Positions 39,438 to 48,750 of a DNA stretch of 64,000 bases are shown piece after piece. Source of the DNA: Candidatus Ichthyocystis sparus (GTDB taxonomy: Bacteria; Pseudomonadota; Gammaproteobacteria; Burkholderiales; 2013Ark19i); contig NZ_FKII01000049.1 in the NCBI RefSeq assembly GCF_900078745.1, positions 62,001-126,000 of the forward strand, written 5' to 3'. The notes under the pieces are model-generated. The model was not told the DNA's origin. It saw only the letters and a program-made list of their open reading frames with translations, and did no database searches. Both the position numbers and the translations under genes were made by a program. The stretch's first letter is position 1; every line of letters starts with the position of its first letter.

Positions 39438-40028
39438 GTGCTTGATAAAAATCATCGTGATGTGAGCACTTGTAGTACTGCAGCTAGACCAGCTTCTTCC
39501 TGTAGTAGTAGTAGTAGTATATCAACCTGCATTTTAAGTAACTTAGAAACTGATTTATGTTGCTGCTGCTTCTGCCTTACTCGAGTCACGCTTAATTCAG
39601 GTAGATATGGGCTTGTAAATACAGTCAAAATTAAAGATGTTATGGAATGTATGTCTTCTCACATACAATCAAGACATGAAGAACTAGGTCATCTTGAATG
39701 TTCCGTAGGAGAGAAATTTGTTGTGTCGGTTGATGGTAAAATATTTGAATTATGTTCTTCCCTAGAAGAAGCTGTAAGAAAAAGTTCTGAAGTAAGTCAT
39801 GGACGTGCAGAAATTACATTTTTGTCACACTGTCATACCGGACAACATGAAATTTATTCATTTGATAATGGCAATAATATCTGCCAAGATTGCATTAGAA
39901 TAATAAAAACAGACATGCAACTTAGTGTTCCTATCGGTTGCAATATTCTTTTGTTGATTTTATTACTACTACTAATCGCTTGCATTGCAGGGCTTCTGGC
40001 AATTTTTTATGGCCCCATAAAATGGTGA
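39438..40028 (+). CDS. Cys/His-rich tail-anchored protein
   Basis: The product has 196 residues and no recognised family. A Ser-rich start is followed by CCCCFC (containing C-x2-C, about residues 36-41), then CMSSHIQSRH with H-x4-H about 30 residues later, LGHLEC, FLSHCHTGQH, and CQDC near residue 157. One strongly hydrophobic helix (ILLLILLLLLIACIAGLLAIF) lies just before the end with a short GPIKW tail, so a tail-anchored membrane protein with a cytoplasmic metal-binding-like part is likely. The GTG start has AAGGCGG 8 bases upstream. It corresponds position by position to the 36878 protein but has only one copy of the second half. Confidence 0.72.
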   Translation: MLDKNHRDVSTCSTAARPASSCSSSSSISTCILSNLETDLCCCCFCLTRVTLNSGRYGLVNTVKIKDVMECMSSHIQSRHEELGHLECSVGEKFVVSVDGKIFELCSSLEEAVRKSSEVSHGRAEITFLSHCHTGQHEIYSFDNGNNICQDCIRIIKTDMQLSVPIGCNILLLILLLLLIACIAGLLAIFYGPIKW

Positions 40029-40636
40029 TAAAATTTGTATATAATCATGAGTATGGTTGGTGATGTTGTATGGTACAAAATTTCCCGCAGTAAAGAATAA
40101 GCGCTATTAATGCTAATTAATTCAACACATTCATAACTATTAAAAATAACCATGCTAATTAAAACAGTGGTGCATGTAATATTACATTATCATAAAATAC
40201 CAATAGAATAAAAAAATTAATATCTTAAAAAAATTCTATTAATACTATAAAGCAGGTAGCAATATAATCTTCTTTGAATTATTTCAATACTAATACCTGA
40301 CAATAAACTATTTCCTAATAGAAATAAGCAATAATACATATTCATAATATTGAATAACCTCAATAGTATTATTGTATACATTTAATGTAATTATTATTAT
40401 GAAGATAATAATAAACTTATCTCTGCCTTTTAAAGTCATAAGCAGCGGTGTGCTCGGCCGTTGAAATTGTGGTTTATCAGACTTTATCAATATACGCTAG
40501 TAATCTAGATGGTAACTGTGTTTGGTTACAACCTACCCTGTCTGGAACGTGACTGTGTTTGCACAGTATAAATTAGTTAAAAATCAATGCTTATAAAACT
40601 ACTACTCTAAAATCTATATCCACAAAGAGAATAATA
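40029..40636. other. Spacer with a short hairpin
   Basis: This 608-base A+T-rich interval has no gene. A small hairpin ACTGTG-TTTG-CACAGT lies at 40552-40567, about 70 bases before the next ATG, preceded by a similar AACTGTGTTTGGTTAC at 40514-40529. Confidence 0.45.
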
Positions 40637-42997
40637 ATGGAAAGTTTATCTAAAAACTCGGTGTCAAATAGTACATCTAGCACTAGTAACGTAGATGTCA
40701 AAGCAGATGTCGGAAAATTGGGTAATAAGTCCATAGAAACATCTGAAAGTAATGGCACCCATAGATCGAGAAATGACTCTCACAAGGATGTTAGTGGTGC
40801 GAGAAAAATGTCTATCAGCATAGACAATTCTCCCAATTTATCCAGCAAAGCTGCAATGGGTAATCATAGAGTAAATGTAAGCGAAGAAAAATCTCCTATG
40901 CCGGATAATGATGGTTTTATAACAGCCACAGCTATTAGAGTAGATGTTGAGGAAGATGGTGCCCATGAAAAAGGACGCCTATCAAGTGAAATACTGAATA
41001 AATTTGAAAATAAAGCACCACAGGAGAATAGTAAAACTTCTGGTACAGAGCCTGGGAAATTGCCAAAAGAACTATTATCAATGTTCCAAGGACAAGAAAC
41101 CACTACTGATGGTAATGCCAATTCTAAAACCACTGGCAAACTCTCAAAAGACTTGCTAAGCAAGTTCATAAATACAGGATCACAGGATAATAATAAAACT
41201 AGCAGTACAGAACCTGGAAAATTGCTAAAAGAACTGCTATCAATGTTCCAAAAACAATCAACTGGCGGTGATGGTAATGCCAATTCCAAAACTACTGGCA
41301 AACTCTCAAAAGACTTGCTAAGCAAGTTCGTAAGTACAGGATCACAGGATAGTGGTAAAACTAGCGGTACAGAACCTGGAAAATTGCTAAAAGAACTATT
41401 ATCAATCTTCCAAGGACAAGAAACCACTACTGATGGTAATGCCAATTCCAAAACTACTGGCAAACTCTCAAAAGCATTGCTAGATAAGTTTGGAAATACG
41501 AAACCACAGGAAAATAGCAAAACTGCTAATGCAGAACATGGAAAATTGCTAAAAGACCTGCTATCAATGTTCCAAAAACAATCAATTAGTGGTGATGGTA
41601 ATGCTGATTCCAAAGATATTGGTAAACTTTCAAAGGCATTGCTAGATAAGTTCGGAAATACAGGACTACAGGAGAATAATAAAGCTGCTAGTACAGAACC
41701 TGGTAAATTGCCAAAAGAACTACTTGCAAAAATGGAAAAAGAATCAGAAAGACTCGGGGGATTAGGGGGTAAAAGTCTACCAGCAGGATTAACAGTACCT
41801 CCTATGCCTACAAAACCAGCTACTGGGAATGCAGAGCCTGGTAAACTATCCAAAGAACTCCTTGCAAAAATGCAAAAAGAATCAGAAAGACTCGGAGGAT
41901 TGGGTGGTAAAAGGCTACCAGCGGGATTGACAGTACCTCCTATGCCTACAAAAACAGCTACTGGAAATGCAAAGACTGGAAAATTATCCAAAGAACTCCT
42001 TGCAAAAATGCAAAAAGAATCAGAAAGACTCGGGGGATTGGGTGGTACAAGAATTCAGGAAGGATCAACAAAGCCTACAACAAAAACACCAACAGACCAT
42101 ACTGACACTCAATTCCAAACAGGCCATGCTTTTTCACCGGTCACACAAGATGTACTAAATACATCAGGCTCATCAGGCATCACTAGGAGTGCTGGAGACG
42201 TAGATATCGCTGATGGAGCTGTAGGTAACAACGGCACTGGCGGTATGGGTGGAGTCGGCGGTATGGGTGGAGTTGGTGGCATAGGTGGAGCTGGTGGTAT
42301 GGGTGGGGCTGGTGGTACTAGCAATGTTAACGTTACAGTCAATGTTCCTGGATCGGCAATACCAAGTACTGCCGTAAGTGGTGGAGCTAATACGACCGGA
42401 GATAACTCTTTCGAACGCCTTGATTTGTGGTTTGCAAGTGCACTGACCTTAGATTCGGGTTTCGGATTCCCCATCACAGGTGCCAATCAAAGAGAAATTG
42501 CGTTAATAATGAACACATTAACTAGATTAAGTGAATCTGAAGCAGGAAACAATATATTAGCTAACTATGCTGAAGCATATAGTACAGATCCAACATTTAC
42601 TGTTTTCCCAAGCAAAACCCTAGAGCATCTTGGTATAAGAACATCACCGGGAAGAAACGAAGTTAAAAGCTCATCAGGTGAAACTATGATTGTACACGCA
42701 CCTATTGTGGATCCTACGGAAAATGTAACTAACCCCTTTAGTGCATCATCTTCACTTATATCAACAGTTACTGACGTAATGACTCAAAAAAAATCACCTA
42801 CCTCTGCCTTAGTTAGGCAGTTAGCAACTGCAAGTCGTGGGGGTAATAGCTCATCAACAAAAGCATCAACTGTACAAAGGCAGAGGGATAGAGAAGTAGC
42901 AGATCTACATAAATACAATGTAAGAAATAATAGAGAAGAATCTGAGGATGTAAGTATAGAAAAGGAAAACGCAAAAAGGAGACAAAGAGAAGTATAG
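40637..42997 (+). CDS. Large repeat protein with 27-residue units and shared C-terminal module
   Basis: The product has 786 residues. Residues 1-112 are Ser/Asn-rich. Residues 113-355 are nine tandem 27-residue units of two alternating types, (S)KDLLSKF..QD..KTS.TEPGKL and KELLSMFQ..DGNANSKTTGKL. Each predicts a short amphipathic helix LLxxF followed by a polar linker. Three longer units follow (about 46 residues, KELLAKMQKESERLGGLGG..PAGLTVPPMPTK) to about 490. A Gly-rich stretch (GGMGGVGG type) lies near 535-560. At about 593-695 is a module shared with the next two proteins (NQREIALIMNTL..LGIRTSPGRNEV..APIVDP). The C-terminus is basic (KRRQREV). There is no signal peptide. Multivalent binding to a host or bacterial partner is an inference. 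Confidence 0.82.
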   Translation: MESLSKNSVSNSTSSTSNVDVKADVGKLGNKSIETSESNGTHRSRNDSHKDVSGARKMSISIDNSPNLSSKAAMGNHRVNVSEEKSPMPDNDGFITATAIRVDVEEDGAHEKGRLSSEILNKFENKAPQENSKTSGTEPGKLPKELLSMFQGQETTTDGNANSKTTGKLSKDLLSKFINTGSQDNNKTSSTEPGKLLKELLSMFQKQSTGGDGNANSKTTGKLSKDLLSKFVSTGSQDSGKTSGTEPGKLLKELLSIFQGQETTTDGNANSKTTGKLSKALLDKFGNTKPQENSKTANAEHGKLLKDLLSMFQKQSISGDGNADSKDIGKLSKALLDKFGNTGLQENNKAASTEPGKLPKELLAKMEKESERLGGLGGKSLPAGLTVPPMPTKPATGNAEPGKLSKELLAKMQKESERLGGLGGKRLPAGLTVPPMPTKTATGNAKTGKLSKELLAKMQKESERLGGLGGTRIQEGSTKPTTKTPTDHTDTQFQTGHAFSPVTQDVLNTSGSSGITRSAGDVDIADGAVGNNGTGGMGGVGGMGGVGGIGGAGGMGGAGGTSNVNVTVNVPGSAIPSTAVSGGANTTGDNSFERLDLWFASALTLDSGFGFPITGANQREIALIMNTLTRLSESEAGNNILANYAEAYSTDPTFTVFPSKTLEHLGIRTSPGRNEVKSSSGETMIVHAPIVDPTENVTNPFSASSSLISTVTDVMTQKKSPTSALVRQLATASRGGNSSSTKASTVQRQRDREVADLHKYNVRNNREESEDVSIEKENAKRRQREV
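40973..42110 (+). repeat. In-gene tandem repeat, 81-base units then 138-base units
   Basis: Nine in-frame units of 81 bases alternate in type, giving an apparent 162-base period, and are followed by two units of 138 bases and a partial third. The copies are highly similar at DNA level, so recent expansion is likely and copy number may vary between strains. Confidence 0.8.
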
Positions 42998-43377
42998 AGA
43001 AAAGTAATAGATAAAAATAACAATCATATAATAGAACTATGATACCCTGAGCAATTAGCTACTATATTTTACTGTAGTACGTGTGTATTGTAATTTTGTC
43101 GTTAAAACAAAATAATGCACGCCGCCGGGTGGCGTTGTCAGAAATATGATGAATAGTATTTACTCTTCTACGTCTTCCCAATGAAAAAACAATCCGTACT
43201 ACATACTGTTAAAAATGACTAATTACTAACAGATTATTGCTAATAGGATCTATAGAATAAGAGCTGTGGGATTACTCTTGTGCTGTGTATCGTGTGGCCG
43301 TTTCTCTTTCTTTACCCATTGTAACAAACGTGGTGTTAGTGGTAGTTTTGGTGTCATCAATCTAATTGGTAGGTATA
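42998..43377. other. Spacer with small G+C-rich hairpin
   Basis: No gene is present. ACGCC-GCCGGGT-GGCGT at 43119-43135 is a G+C-rich 5-base stem in an A+T-rich context, 120 bases after the preceding stop. It lacks a T-run on the plus strand, so it is only a weak terminator candidate. Confidence 0.4.
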
Positions 43378-44484
43378 GTGACTGTGCATGTATCTAATAC
43401 GCCCTCCCCTTCTATAACTACTGTAGAAGAACTGTCTCCACTTACTGTTGGAGATCGCTCCGCTGTAGGTAGCGACCTCGAGCAAGATGAGGAATATGCA
43501 CAAGCTACTAGAAGAAGTAGCACTAATTCAACACCAGATATAGGTAGCGGGAGAACAAGCTTCTCTGGTCTACCTGAGATAAATCAGGATATGGGATCAG
43601 GTGATTTTATTGATGTTGGTGGTAATAGAGTCTACCGTATCAACAGCCCAGAACTCCACTCTATGATTTCTGAAACAGATTGTTTGTATACCCACTCTCC
43701 AGCCCCATCCTTGAGCATTAACATATTTGCTCGCTCACCAAAAGAACTGGCCTCTATAATCGCAGGTATAGGAAAAACCTTCTCTGTTTTCTCTCCTGAG
43801 GATATAGAAAAAATGTTTGGTAACGGGGGCATAATATGCTCCAGATCAATTATCAAAGATCACGGAATCACGGTTCCTGATGAAGCAAGATGTATGTACA
43901 TACATAAGAGTTCTACGTGTGAACCTATTATGTTGCAATTCATAGGAATAGATTTCCAAGGAACACCCACTTCTCCTGCAAAACAGAGAATGCCTACTTC
44001 ATCCGTAAGAGCTGGACAAGAAAATAGAACCTCTCCTGGGAGTGAATCAGACCCAGGAGACATACTATCCGTTCTTAAAAAATTAATAAAATCAAAAACA
44101 TCAAGTAGCCACAATGAATATCCAGAAAATGATGAAAGGTCGTATTATTCTCGTTTATCGCAAATTAGCAGTCCGGTTCTAAGAAGTAATATTGATAGTG
44201 AAGACGATAGTATGGAGCCAGATATTACTGAAGACATAAGTGAATTTGAGTTTAACGAAGATCCAGGACGCACTGAAAATGAAGTAGAAGAAGAAGAATC
44301 GGAAAGTGAAGGAAGCATAGAGATACCTAATGAACCTGTTAAAGTTAGAAAAAGAAAAACTATCGATGGTGATGATGATACAAATACTTCTACAGCCGTA
44401 GCATCAAAACAAAAATACGCAGGAAATATCGTAACTGTAGAGGCTCAAGTACACTCCGTTGCTGAAATAGATGAATTAGATTAG
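43378..44484 (+). CDS. Acidic protein with shared C-terminal-type module
   Basis: The product has 368 residues and no recognised family. Residues 1-80 are polar and low in complexity. Residues 86-190 are the module shared with its two neighbours (LSINIFARSPKELASIIAGI, IICSRSIIKDHGITVPDEA, IMLQFIGID). This is followed by a Ser/Glu/Asp-rich acidic region (about 215-335) and a basic patch KVRKRKTIDGDDD. Here the module is followed by a long tail instead of ending the protein. GTG at 43378 with GGTAGG upstream is chosen; TTG at 43366 and GTG at 43384 are alternatives. It lies between the repeat protein and the coiled-coil protein, all on the plus strand, in separate transcripts judging by spacing. 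Confidence 0.75.
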   Translation: MTVHVSNTPSPSITTVEELSPLTVGDRSAVGSDLEQDEEYAQATRRSSTNSTPDIGSGRTSFSGLPEINQDMGSGDFIDVGGNRVYRINSPELHSMISETDCLYTHSPAPSLSINIFARSPKELASIIAGIGKTFSVFSPEDIEKMFGNGGIICSRSIIKDHGITVPDEARCMYIHKSSTCEPIMLQFIGIDFQGTPTSPAKQRMPTSSVRAGQENRTSPGSESDPGDILSVLKKLIKSKTSSSHNEYPENDERSYYSRLSQISSPVLRSNIDSEDDSMEPDITEDISEFEFNEDPGRTENEVEEEESESEGSIEIPNEPVKVRKRKTIDGDDDTNTSTAVASKQKYAGNIVTVEAQVHSVAEIDELD

Positions 44485-44749
44485 TAGTAAGTGTAATCCA
44501 TTAAATAAAAATTATAGTAGGGAATACGGCTATAATGATATATGGATAATACAACCTGAAACCCGCTCTAATCATTGGTTTACAGGCCTAGGATGTTATT
44601 GCAATAGGCTGGTATCCAATATCATTATGCATATATTATTGGTATCATACTGACTTTCGTTTATGCGTTAGATTAATCCAGTAAATCAAAGATTAAGTAT
44701 AAATAAAAATTGGATCGGTATAACCACATAATTAAAGGACGCAGAGCCA
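44485..44749. other. Short spacer
   Basis: The 265-base A+T-rich interval has no gene. TAAAGGAC, 8 to 15 bases before the next ATG, supplies a ribosome-binding site. Confidence 0.4.
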
Positions 44750-47700
44750 ATGGAGCTTGGACGTGGAGTTGGCACTAATTTAGGTGACCCATACGACCTC
44801 CTCTCTACCACAGGTGAGGAGGAGGATGGTGATGAATCCAAGGAAGAAGAGGCAGGGGCAGAAGCAAATGCATCTGGTGGAGATGAACTCACCGAATTTG
44901 ATTTTCAAGATGTTGAGTGGTGGGATGATGAATTTGATAACAGAGATAACATTAGAAACCTTAATGCATTGTTAGAGATAATAGAGAGAGATCTTGCATC
45001 AGCAGAACAAGAAGCTAGTATTATTAAGGATATACAAAGTGATACTTCAGTAAAATCAAGATTAACATCGATATCAGATGATGTTAAAACACTAAAAGAA
45101 AAAATTTCCAGAGATATAAGTGCACGAGTTTCTGCAGCTGATGGAATAAGATTAGAAGCAGAAAAAAGAGTGGCAGAATTTGAGGAAATAATAAATGAAA
45201 ATACTGGCAATCAAAAAAATAGATTGCTAAAAGAATTACGGAATAAAATCGAACAATTTCGAAACTCAATGGAGGTAGAACTAGGAAGCAAAGAAGCTGA
45301 AATCAGATCTAGGCATGCCTCTCTTGGTGATGATGATGATGATGAATTGCAAAAAGAATTAGATCAGGCAAGAAGTGAAATGCAAAAAGAACTATCCTCT
45401 AGAGAATATTCATTAAAATCAAAGTGTTACTTAAAAATTAGGGCACTTGAGTCACAAGCAAAAAAAGAGATTCTCTTAACACAAAAAGAAATATATGCCG
45501 AAGCAGGCGCAAAAACTAAATTACTGCTGGCAGGTATTAAACTAGACGATGAAAATCTAACTGAAATTTATAAAGATGACTCAAAAACAGAACAAATTAG
45601 AAAATTGGTTAAAGAAGAGTACAAGAGAAAATCAGATAAAGCGGTAAAAGAAAGTAGAGATATACTGTTAGAAGAAATGGCATCAATACTAGAAGAAGTA
45701 GAAAAAGAAATAATAAAAGCCCGTGCAGAATCAAATGTCAGACTAGCTGCAGAAGTAAATAAAATACGAGAAAGAGAAAAAGAATTACTAAAAGAAGCTA
45801 CGGAAAAACTGGAAGCTGATTCAAGAAAACAATTGAATTTATTAAAGGCAGAGTGTGAAACAAAACTCGCGCGAGAAGTTTCAGAATACAAAGAAGAACA
45901 AGAATGTAAAGCACTAGAAACAAAAGAACTTATTAATGAAGAAACAAAAAATGAAATTTCTGCACTAAGAGCAAGTAAAGAAAAAGAGCTTAAAGCTGAG
46001 ATAAACAGACTAGAAGAAAAATTAAGGGAAGATATTAGTCTTTGCCAAGAAAAATTATCTAAAGAAATAAGAGAAGTTGAAAATGATACAGAAGAAAAAT
46101 TAAGAATCAAAAAAGAAGAATGCAGGAGAAACTTTTTAGAAGAGTGTGCCAAAGTAGAAGAGGCAGCACATAATGAACTATCTGAATTTAATTCTTCCGT
46201 AAAAGAATCTACAGACAAAAGAATTGCTGCACTTGAAGAAGAAGCTATAAGTATAGTAGCTGGTAAGGAAGAAGAACTTGCAGAATTACAAAAGGAATCA
46301 CAAGACAGATTATCTATTAGCGTTCAATTGATAAAAGAAAAAGAAGAGAACTTACTTCAAGAAGCTAAAGATAATTTAACAAGAGGTACTCAATCTCAAA
46401 TACAATCACTAAAAGAAGAATTATCTGCCAGACTTAATGCAGAATTAGATAGATGCAGACTGGAGCAGGAGGAGTCAATACAAAAAGAAAGATTATTGTA
46501 TGAAGAAAAAAAACAATCAGCTATAGCAGAGATTAGAGAGAAAGAACAAGTACTAGAAGCTGCCTCTGCTTCTAGTAGAGAAAAATTTGAAGATATGCTA
46601 AAAGAAATAGAAAGAGAAGAATCTAAAAAATTAGAAGCAGCTATTGCTTGTATAAAAGAAAATTGCCAAGAAAAAATACAAGCAGCAAAAGTATCATGCG
46701 AAGAAAAAATTAATGAAGAGGAAGATAAATTACGCTCACAAGAACTTGAAGAGCTTGAAAAAATAAAATCGGAGTCTTTAGGTAGATTACAAGAAGCTAT
46801 GACTGCAGCAATAGCAGAAGAGGAACATATTATTTATCAAGCAATGGAAAAGCTAGAAGAAGAAAAAGAAAGAATTAGAGTTCAAACTCAGGAAGAAGTT
46901 AATGCATATGAAGCCAGACAAGGAAATATTTTAGAAGAGGCAAAAGCAGAATGTTTTTCAAATACACAAGAAAAAATTGACATCTTGCGCAGAGAACAAG
47001 AAGAACAACTGAATGCAGAAGTGTCAAGATTAGAGAAAGAACTAACTACTAGTATAGCTAAATTAGAGGAAAATTATGATAGAAAACTCACTGAAATTAC
47101 TTCTCAAAAAAACACAGAGATGGAGAACAAAAAAGAGGAACTAGAAAGTGAGTTTCTCTTAGCATATAAAAGATGTAGTGAGGAAGAAGAAGAAAAATTC
47201 AAAGATAGAATGTCTGAAATTCGTTCTTCGTATGCTTCTAAAATAGAAGAAGCAAAAAATGATATGAAAGAACTGTTTGACGATGAAAAAGAAAAGTATA
47301 ATAAAGAATTAAGAGAAAAAATTGCTGCTGTTCAAGAAGGATGTGCCCAAGAATTGGATGATGCCATAGAAGAAGCAGCTGAATGTGAAAGATTATCACT
47401 ACAGAAAGAGTTAGCTAAATTAAGAGAAGAAAAAGAGAAATTACTTAGAGAAGAAAAGGAAAAATTAGATTCTGATATTAGCAGAGAGTTATTGGAATAT
47501 AGACGGCAACAATTAGACATACTTAACTTGGAAGCGGTATCAAATTACATACCGTTAGCTACAGCGCTTGCAGAACTTAGAAGAGAAGAGGAAGGAAACT
47601 CTAGCGAGTTGGAATCTATACTTAGAGGTGGAGTAATCAAAGACTTAACAATTAGTGCACAAGATTCACTGATACCAAATGAAGATGATAACATATCACT

Positions 47701-48718
47701 TACAGATCTTGTATCATCCATAGATGCCGAATTATCAGAATCCGCAACGGATCAAGTAGATCATAGATCACCCCCCCCACTAAGGTCGTACAGCCCCCTT
47801 GGAGCAGCGGCGGTATACCACCCAGAAATAATGACGGACAGTGAACTAGAGGGAGAGCTCAAAAGACTTGAGGAGATCATTAAAAGAGAAATGACTGAAA
47901 GTAACGATAGTTCTGTAGAGTCAGATCCAGAATTACTTGGACGTTTTCAAAGAATTGAAGATTCTGTTAGAGCAGAAATGAGAGGTGGAGAAAATTTTGA
48001 TGTTGATAGTAGTAATGATGATGTATTCGCATCTAGAAGCAGTGGTGCTAATTTAGAGGCGTCATTAGATCAGGTAGTACGACCTAGAACTAATAGAGGT
48101 AGAGCAGCAAATGCAGATAGAAGGCGTCATTATAGCGGCAGTATATCAGATGAAGAAACTGTACATAGAGATCACGATGAGTTTGTACTTACAAACGATG
48201 AACTATATGAATTTATGCTTGGGGAAATTACTTCTGGTAGAAATATGTACAGCCACACAGTACTAGGAATGCAGATTAAAATTTATGCTCTAGATACTAG
48301 GGATCTAGCTTCAATAATTAAAAGTGTTGAACTGTTATGCAGATCTATATCTACTGACGAAGCAGCTTTAGCATTTTCACCTCCGGCAATAATATGCTCT
48401 GCTAAAGTACCTGCACGATTTGGAATCGATTGTAATCCAAATAGAGTAATTAGGGTTACATCTAGTGCTGATAGCTCTCAAGTAATCACTATGACTCCAA
48501 TCAACCCACATAATGTAGGCTCGCTCTCCCCACTAACCAGTCTTATGCAACTTGGAATGCGTTCAGTAAATAATGAAACAGGATCAGAGTTGGGACAAAA
48601 TCGTTCAATGGAAGATATTACTACTAATAGACGGCGTAGAAGGAGTAGTAGGAGTAGTAGAAATAGCAGAAGTAGAAGAAGTAGTAGAAGTAGAAGAAGT
48701 AGTAGAAGCAACATGTAG
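44750..48718 (+). CDS. Giant coiled-coil protein with shared module and Arg/Ser tail
   Basis: The product has 1,322 residues. Residues 1-70 are acidic (TGEEEDGDESKEEEAG). About 75-925 is an almost unbroken Glu/Lys/Leu-rich coiled coil with no Pro, enough for a rod of roughly 100 nm or more if straight. A Ser/Asp-rich hinge follows. About 1150-1260 is the module shared with the two preceding genes (IKIYALDTRDLASIIKSVEL, AIICSAKVPARFGID, VITMTPINP). The last 29 residues are RRRRR followed by Arg/Ser dipeptides (SSRSSRNSRSRRSSRS), like eukaryotic SR domains. There is no signal peptide or membrane helix. A cytoskeletal role in the bacterium or a secreted host-acting role are both possible. Confidence 0.82.
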   Translation: MELGRGVGTNLGDPYDLLSTTGEEEDGDESKEEEAGAEANASGGDELTEFDFQDVEWWDDEFDNRDNIRNLNALLEIIERDLASAEQEASIIKDIQSDTSVKSRLTSISDDVKTLKEKISRDISARVSAADGIRLEAEKRVAEFEEIINENTGNQKNRLLKELRNKIEQFRNSMEVELGSKEAEIRSRHASLGDDDDDELQKELDQARSEMQKELSSREYSLKSKCYLKIRALESQAKKEILLTQKEIYAEAGAKTKLLLAGIKLDDENLTEIYKDDSKTEQIRKLVKEEYKRKSDKAVKESRDILLEEMASILEEVEKEIIKARAESNVRLAAEVNKIREREKELLKEATEKLEADSRKQLNLLKAECETKLAREVSEYKEEQECKALETKELINEETKNEISALRASKEKELKAEINRLEEKLREDISLCQEKLSKEIREVENDTEEKLRIKKEECRRNFLEECAKVEEAAHNELSEFNSSVKESTDKRIAALEEEAISIVAGKEEELAELQKESQDRLSISVQLIKEKEENLLQEAKDNLTRGTQSQIQSLKEELSARLNAELDRCRLEQEESIQKERLLYEEKKQSAIAEIREKEQVLEAASASSREKFEDMLKEIEREESKKLEAAIACIKENCQEKIQAAKVSCEEKINEEEDKLRSQELEELEKIKSESLGRLQEAMTAAIAEEEHIIYQAMEKLEEEKERIRVQTQEEVNAYEARQGNILEEAKAECFSNTQEKIDILRREQEEQLNAEVSRLEKELTTSIAKLEENYDRKLTEITSQKNTEMENKKEELESEFLLAYKRCSEEEEEKFKDRMSEIRSSYASKIEEAKNDMKELFDDEKEKYNKELREKIAAVQEGCAQELDDAIEEAAECERLSLQKELAKLREEKEKLLREEKEKLDSDISRELLEYRRQQLDILNLEAVSNYIPLATALAELRREEEGNSSELESILRGGVIKDLTISAQDSLIPNEDDNISLTDLVSSIDAELSESATDQVDHRSPPPLRSYSPLGAAAVYHPEIMTDSELEGELKRLEEIIKREMTESNDSSVESDPELLGRFQRIEDSVRAEMRGGENFDVDSSNDDVFASRSSGANLEASLDQVVRPRTNRGRAANADRRRHYSGSISDEETVHRDHDEFVLTNDELYEFMLGEITSGRNMYSHTVLGMQIKIYALDTRDLASIIKSVELLCRSISTDEAALAFSPPAIICSAKVPARFGIDCNPNRVIRVTSSADSSQVITMTPINPHNVGSLSPLTSLMQLGMRSVNNETGSELGQNRSMEDITTNRRRRRSSRSSRNSRSRRSSRSRRSSRSNM

Positions 48719-48727
48719 AAAATCTAC

Positions 48728-48750
48728 CCTTACTCACCTTAGTGAGAAGG
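48728..48750. terminator. Hairpin between convergent genes
   Basis: CCTT-A-CTCAC, loop CTTA, GTGAG-AAGG forms a 9-pair stem with one bulged A. It lies 10 bases after the coiled-coil gene stop and overlaps the stop of the converging lipase gene, which falls in the loop. It could act in both directions; T-runs are absent. Confidence 0.4.

Noticed and set aside
40864-41991. 375-codon minus-strand frame opposite the repeat gene
   Set aside because: Its length follows from the tandem repeat on the plus strand; the plus frame has the ribosome-binding site and continues into the shared module.
41700-42060. WH2 actin-binding motifs in the repeat protein
   Set aside because: The LLxxM helix is suggestive, but the following LKKT/V-type motif is not present.
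40973-42110. CRISPR-like regular repeats
   Set aside because: The repeats are 81-base in-frame coding units without unique spacers and no cas genes are present.
45568-46218. 216-codon Ser-rich minus-strand frame opposite the coiled-coil gene
   Set aside because: Typical shadow of Glu/Lys-rich codons read in reverse.
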